The translations under genes were made by a program, and so were the position numbers. Positions 12,618 to 16,050 of a stretch of 16,050 nucleotides of DNA are shown piece by piece. How positions within the stretch are numbered: the stretch's first letter is position 1; each line of letters begins with the position of its first letter. Below the pieces are notes generated by a model that was not told the origin of the DNA, searched no databases, and worked only from the letters and a program-made list of their open reading frames with translations. Location of the stretch: positions 1 through 16,050 of the forward strand of contig JASHWL010000187.1 in NCBI GenBank assembly GCA_030044105.1, written 5' to 3'. The stretch is from Thermoplasmata archaeon (lineage in GTDB: Archaea > Thermoplasmatota > Thermoplasmata > Lutacidiplasmatales > UBA184).

Positions 12618-14651
12618 CTAGACCGGCTCGGCCGGCGGCTCGCGGATCGCTCGGCGGGAGACGATCCCGAGGATCCGCGACGGACCGTCGACCGCCAGGA
12701 CCGCGGCCGCGGTCTCGCCGGTCGCATCCATCCGCGCCAGGGCCTCCTCCGCCGAGAGGTCGCTCGAGAGCAGGAGCGGCACGGGCCGGGCGACCTCGAC
12801 GACCGGCGTGGTCGGCCGGGCGTCCATCGGAACGCTCAGCAGGTCGGTGAGCCGCGCCCCGCCCCACCACTCCCCGTCGGCCTCGATCGAGAGCACCGAT
12901 CGACCGTGCTGGATGGCCAGCTCGAGCGCGGTCTCGACGCTCGCGGAAGGGCTCACGGGCTCGGAGTCGTGCTGGGCGACCTCTCCCAGCCGGGTCTCGG
13001 AGAGGAAGTAGCGCCGGTACTCGTCCCGGTGCGCGGGGCTCTCGATCCGCGACGGGAGCTGCTCCTCGTAGATGTGGTAGCGGCCGGTGACGACGTACGC
13101 CACGAAGATCGAGAGCATGGCGGCCGGCAGCACGGTGTAGCTGCTCACCATCTCCGTGACCATGATCAGCACGCCGAGCGGCGCCTTCGAGATCCCGCCG
13201 AAGAACGACATCATCCCGACGATCGAGAAGACCGGCACCACGGCCGGGGGCACGAGGCCGGGGAGCAGCGAGTGGGAGATCTCGCCGACGACCGTGCCGA
13301 GGAACGCCCCCACCACGACGCTCGTACCGAAGAGGCCGGCCGATCCTCCGCTGCCCACCACGAGGCTGGTCATCGCCATGCGGACGAACACCGCCGCCAG
13401 CAGGACGATCAGCAACGTGGCGGTGACCCCGGGCGGGCCGACGACCCCGGCGAGCACGGCCTGGACGAACCCGTACCCGACGGAGAGCGACGAGAGGGCG
13501 GCGAAGTGGCCGTAGGTGGGCAGCAGGAAGTAGGCCCCGAGGAAGATCCCCGCGGCGATCGCCGCCCCGACCGCGGGCTTGAGCACCGGGTGCCAGGATC
13601 GACTGCCGAACCAGTGCTCCGTGCGGTGGTAGGTGACGGTGAAGAAGATCCCGACGCCGCCGCAGATCACGCCCAGCAGGGCGTAGAGCGGGAGGCGTGC
13701 GGGGTTGAACGAGTAGTTGACCAGCGAGAGCGGGGTCGCGAAGATCGAGTGGAAGCCGAGGATCGACGAGTAGATCGAGTAGGCGATCACCGACGCGATG
13801 ATGCCGGGGACGAAGACCTCGGGCTCGAAGTCGCCGATGTAGAAGATCTCCGCGGCGTAGACCGCCCCCCCGAGGGGCGCCCGGAAGATCGCGCCGATCC
13901 CCGCGCCGAGCCCCGTCGCGAGCGCCACCCGGCGGTCCCGATCGCCGAGCCCCACGAGGTCGGCCCACGCCGACCCGAAGCCGCCGCCGATCTGGGCCAC
14001 CGGCCCCTCGCGTCCTCCGCTGCCACCGGTGCCGAGCGTGATCGCGCTCGCGATCGTCTTGAGCACGGGCACGCGGAGGCGCACCCGACCGGCCCGGGAG
14101 TGGAACGCCTGGATCGCCGCATCGGTCCCGTGCCCTTCGACCTCGGGAGCGAGGCTCCAGGCGATCGCCCCGACCGCCAACCCTCCGAACGCCATCAGCG
14201 CGGGCAGGAGCAGGACGCGCGGGAACTCGCTCGACCAGACGAGCTGGGCCGGACTGATCGAACCCTCGGTCGGAAGGGAGAGTCCCGCGAGCGTGCCCAG
14301 GAAGAAGTTCGAGGAGGCAACGATCAGCTCGTAGAACACCGCCGCGCCGAGACCGGCCACGATCCCGATGGGCAGCGCGATCACGGTCCACCGGGCGAGA
14401 TCCCGATAGACGCTGGTCCAGCCGCGGGCGCGCGTGCGGCGAAGCCCGTCGGTCCAACGGGTCCACAGCGACGGAGCGCGCGGGGTCGGGGTGGGCCGGC
14501 GCGCCGGGTCCGGCGGACCGGGGTTCGCAGCAGACGAGCTCGTGATCGAAACGCCTCGGCGGGCCAGCGGCGCTCGTGCTAAGGGATTTGCTACGCGACG
14601 CGGGGGATCGACTCGAATTTCGGCCGGTTCCGACCGCGGCCCGCTCGACAA
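12618..14651 (-). CDS. ClC-family chloride channel/transporter with C-terminal tandem CBS domains
   Basis: Up to 677 residues. Residues ~85-535 are the ClC core: PEVEGHGTDAAI (169-180) at the first anion-binding loop, GTGGSGGREGPVAQIGG (207-223) with gating Glu E215 of the GREGP motif, and GGSAGLFGTSVVVGAFLG for the GxFxP region (with Thr for Pro). YAAEIFY (265-271) keeps the first Glu of the IEE pair but has Ile for the proton Glu of CLC-ec1, a channel-like pattern. Residues ~545-660 form two CBS modules (SPSASVETALELAIQHGRSV and SSDLSAEEALARMDATG), which usually bind adenine nucleotides. No in-frame ATG precedes the first helix; the only standard alternative start is TTG at 14651, so the start is uncertain. 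Divergent from the C2H2 gene. Confidence 0.9.
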   Translation of the reverse strand: MSSGPRSEPAEIRVDPPRRVANPLARAPLARRGVSITSSSAANPGPPDPARRPTPTPRAPSLWTRWTDGLRRTRARGWTSVYRDLARWTVIALPIGIVAGLGAAVFYELIVASSNFFLGTLAGLSLPTEGSISPAQLVWSSEFPRVLLLPALMAFGGLAVGAIAWSLAPEVEGHGTDAAIQAFHSRAGRVRLRVPVLKTIASAITLGTGGSGGREGPVAQIGGGFGSAWADLVGLGDRDRRVALATGLGAGIGAIFRAPLGGAVYAAEIFYIGDFEPEVFVPGIIASVIAYSIYSSILGFHSIFATPLSLVNYSFNPARLPLYALLGVICGGVGIFFTVTYHRTEHWFGSRSWHPVLKPAVGAAIAAGIFLGAYFLLPTYGHFAALSSLSVGYGFVQAVLAGVVGPPGVTATLLIVLLAAVFVRMAMTSLVVGSGGSAGLFGTSVVVGAFLGTVVGEISHSLLPGLVPPAVVPVFSIVGMMSFFGGISKAPLGVLIMVTEMVSSYTVLPAAMLSIFVAYVVTGRYHIYEEQLPSRIESPAHRDEYRRYFLSETRLGEVAQHDSEPVSPSASVETALELAIQHGRSVLSIEADGEWWGGARLTDLLSVPMDARPTTPVVEVARPVPLLLSSDLSAEEALARMDATGETAAAVLAVDGPSRILGIVSRRAIREPPAEPV
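14577..14590. promoter_or_regulatory. AT-rich promoter-like patch near the ClC 5' end
   Basis: Minus-strand AAATCCCTTA, together with GAGAAAATTTCTC at 14655-14667, are the two AT-rich patches in the 191 bp before the C2H2 gene. Each could be a TATA box for the ClC gene; using either would place transcription inside the currently predicted reading frame, which is why the ClC start remains unresolved. The second patch is itself a perfect 13-bp palindrome around a central A/T. Confidence 0.35.
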
Positions 14652-14767
14652 TCGGAGAAATTTTCTCGAGTTCCGTTCGGCGATCGCCGACCTCCGCGAC
14701 GGCGCGGGACAAACCTACAAAGCGCGTCGGGCGGACCGGAAGCTCGTGGCCCGGGAGCCGGAATCGC

Positions 14768-15016
14768 ATGACCGACGAGTGTCCCGACTGCGGCGCATCG
14801 TTCGGCTCCCCGGGCGAGCTCGTGCGGCACGTGCGGGCGGCCCACGCGGGCGGCGATGCGCGCGCCAGCCTCGAGATGAACCCCGAGTCCGAGCGGCCCG
14901 GGCTCGTTTGCGGGCTATGCGGCGCCCGGTTCCGAGCGCCGGAGGAGCTCGCGCGTCACAACGCCACGCCGCATCGCCCGGCGCGACCGGCGCGAGGGGC
15001 GGTGCCCTCGGGGTGA
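14768..15016 (+). CDS. tandem C2H2 zinc-finger protein, 82 aa
   Basis: Two C2H2 fingers of identical spacing: C5-x2-C8-x12-H21-x4-H26 and C48-x2-C51-x12-H64-x4-H69. The conserved Phe and Leu of the finger core are present (ASFGSPGELVRH, ARFRAPEELARH). They are separated by a 20-residue acidic/polar linker and followed by a basic Arg/Pro tail. Such small C2H2 proteins are known in archaea and may bind DNA, RNA or protein; no target can be named. ATG 14768 is preceded by an AT patch (CCTACAAAG, ~14716-14724) and a GGGAG-like site. The gene is divergent from the ClC channel gene. Confidence 0.85.
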   Translation: MTDECPDCGASFGSPGELVRHVRAAHAGGDARASLEMNPESERPGLVCGLCGARFRAPEELARHNATPHRPARPARGAVPSG

Positions 15017-15076
15017 GGGCCCCGCGGCGGGCCGGAGAGGTAAGTACGCGTCCGGTCTGAGACGGGAGACGGAACC

Positions 15077-15292
15077 ATGAGCGACGACCCCCTGAAGGAC
15101 GCGGTGCGCGACACGAAGAAGGCGGCCCGGGACCTCGCCTCCGCCACGGCGACGCTCTCGAAGCACCTCGCGCGCACGGCCAAGCAGGCCGCGAAGTCGC
15201 CGTCCGACTCCGCCCGGCGCGCGGCCCGCAAGGTCGCGGGCCAGCTCGACAAGGTCGGCGAGGACGTCGAGCGGATCCTCCGCAACCTCTGA
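15077..15292 (+). CDS. small Lys/Ala/Arg-rich helical protein, 71 aa
   Basis: A highly charged, helix-forming protein: acidic N-terminus (MSDDPLKDAVRD), a Lys/Ala/Arg-rich centre (about 14-55, with KKAARDLASATATLSKHLARTA and repeated alanine/lysine heptads), and a mixed C-terminus QLDKVGEDVERILRNL. Composition resembles histone-H1-like, phasin-like or apolipoprotein-like helices, none of which can be confirmed. A GGGAG site lies ~9 nt before the ATG. It is 60 bp after the C2H2 gene on the same strand and ends 19 bp from the convergent membrane microprotein gene. Confidence 0.65.
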   Translation: MSDDPLKDAVRDTKKAARDLASATATLSKHLARTAKQAAKSPSDSARRAARKVAGQLDKVGEDVERILRNL

Positions 15293-15311
15293 GGCCGGCG
15301 TCCCGGGCGGC

Positions 15312-15470
15312 CTAGAGCCCGAAGAAGTGGAACGCGGAGTGCAGGATCTCGCCGAACGAGATCCCGACGCGCTCGAGCGCGAACGCCGCGAGTAGGATCA
15401 GGCCCAGCGCGAGGACCGCGTCGAGGAGCACCCCGCCCCGAGAGGAGCGGGCCCGGAAGATGCGTCGCAT
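15312..15470 (-). CDS. single-span membrane microprotein, 52 aa
   Basis: ATG at 15470 opens MRRIFRARSSRGG, a basic N-terminus, then one hydrophobic span (about 14-32, VLLDAVLALGLILLAAFAL) and an amphipathic tail ending HFFGL. The basic side before the helix predicts N-in topology. Third codon positions are mostly G/C, and the frame ends TAG at 15312-15314. AGTACATCTACC (minus strand, ~15503-15515) may be its TATA element. Function unknown. Confidence 0.6.
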   Translation of the reverse strand: MRRIFRARSSRGGVLLDAVLALGLILLAAFALERVGISFGEILHSAFHFFGL

Positions 15471-15664
15471 CGACCTTCTTGCCCACCCTCATCGCACCAG
15501 GGGTAGATGTACTCGCGGTCCCACCCGGTCGCGGGTTATACGCCGGATACGTCAGCTGTGCCCTGCCGCGGCCGATCCGTCGTCACGCGCCGGTCGCCCG
15601 GGTCGCCCGTCGACCGGACCCCGAAGCCTCTTTGAGACCGGACCCGTCGCTCCGGTCGAGCGGC

Positions 15665-16050
15665 ATGCCGCGGAACTCGGGCTTCGGGATCCACATCCGA
15701 CGCGACGCGCCGATCGCGCTGCGGCCGTTCACTCGGTACTTCCGGGGTTTTGAGCGCAATCCGGCGGTCCGCGAGCTGTTCGGCGACCGGACCTCGGAGG
15801 TGCTCCGCGACCAGAAGGTCGAGTTCTTCTCGTCGCGCTTCGGCTACATGGGTACGAGCGACACCGACGGCCACCTGCTGATCAGCACGACCTACCTTGC
15901 CCGCGGCGAGCTCCGGCACATCTACCTCGATCTCGTCCACGAGCTCGCGCACGTCCGCCAGTTCCGGGAGGGTCGGCCCCTGTTCTACCCGAAGCTGAGC
16001 TACGTCGACGCGCCCTCGGAGATCGAGGCGTACCAGGTCACCGTGCGGGA
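15665..16050 (+). CDS. HExxH zinc metallopeptidase-like protein, 3' truncated by window end
   Basis: From ATG 15665 the frame is open to the last base (128 residues visible). The centre holds VHELAHVRQF (91-100) with the HExxH zinc motif H92-E93-x-x-H96; SEIEAYQ (118-124), about 27 residues later, could give the third ligand as in gluzincins and in SprT/WLM-like domains. The preceding segment YLDLVHELAH follows a LLISTTYLARGELRHIY strand/helix unit. Protease or non-catalytic zinc roles are both possible. A TATA-like TCTTTGAG (~15628-15635) lies 30-35 nt upstream. The C-terminus is beyond the window, so domain class cannot be decided. Confidence 0.75.
   Translation, partial: MPRNSGFGIHIRRDAPIALRPFTRYFRGFERNPAVRELFGDRTSEVLRDQKVEFFSSRFGYMGTSDTDGHLLISTTYLARGELRHIYLDLVHELAHVRQFREGRPLFYPKLSYVDAPSEIEAYQVTVR

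Noticed and set aside
12906..14582. Long plus-strand open frame opposite the ClC gene
   Set aside because: Antisense mirror of the ClC coding sequence with Asp/Glu/Arg/His-rich low-complexity translation; no family match.
11227..14769. Very long minus-strand open frame (1180 codons) across the 11.2-14.8 kb region
   Set aside because: It is Arg/Gly/Pro/Ala-rich with no domain and runs in another frame of the ClC and 299-aa genes; long stop-free frames are expected at this GC content.
1..16050. CRISPR arrays, insertion sequences, phage genes, att sites or a replication origin
   Set aside because: No repeated spacer array, transposase or integrase motif, long terminal repeat, or origin-binding cluster was seen on either strand.

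Overview
The window looks like a chromosomal segment of a very GC-rich (roughly 70%) archaeon. The archaeal signs are short AT-rich TATA-like boxes placed about 26-30 nt before many start codons (apparently leaderless transcripts), a tRNA gene without an encoded CCA, and a metal-binding surface protein held by an uncleaved N-terminal membrane anchor and carrying many N-glycosylation sequons. Small C2H2 and zinc-ribbon proteins also fit. The gene mix is compatible with a high-GC member of Thermoplasmatota/Thermoplasmata, but that placement is an inference; no rRNA or other phylogenetic marker is present.

Layout. 1-2389: the tail of an AAA-associated (ABC ATPase-linked) protein, an NADPH-dependent FMN reductase, tRNA-Ala(CGC), then on the minus strand a P-loop kinase-like protein and an unknown 136-aa protein. 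2472-5929: the best-defined unit, a metal-uptake operon. A palindromic operator overlapping a TATA box precedes a DtxR-family regulator, which is followed within 6 nt or by ATGA overlaps by a ZnuA/TroA-type binding protein, an ABC ATPase and an ABC-3 permease. 5994-9380: protein-repair and redox genes (MsrB, a minimal CDGSH iron-sulfur protein, MsrA) interleaved with a SAM methyltransferase, a protein with three identical-spacing zinc ribbons and an RG/RS-rich tail, and a LysE-type exporter. 9440-11372: a four-helix membrane protein, a MOSC protein, a DUF1801-like protein and a DUF4760-like protein. 11385-14651: an unrecognised 299-aa protein, a 52-aa putative small protein, and a ClC chloride channel/transporter with two CBS domains. 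14768-16050: a tandem C2H2 zinc-finger protein, a Lys/Ala-rich 71-aa helical protein, a 52-aa single-span membrane protein, and the start of an HExxH metallopeptidase that runs off the window.

How it fits together. The regulator, operator and three transporter genes form a self-contained metal-responsive uptake module (Mn, Zn or Fe cannot be decided from sequence). MsrA, MsrB and the FMN reductase point to oxidative-stress handling nearby, but they sit behind separate promoters and on mixed strands, so this is a neighbourhood and not one operon. Genes are packed tightly, with two tail-to-tail coding overlaps. There is no insertion sequence, CRISPR array, phage gene or recognisable defence system, and no stretch over 300 bases lacks a gene. 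No new multi-gene system is evident; the most distinctive items are the triple zinc-ribbon/RG protein, the interlocked metal operator, and several unrecognised small proteins.
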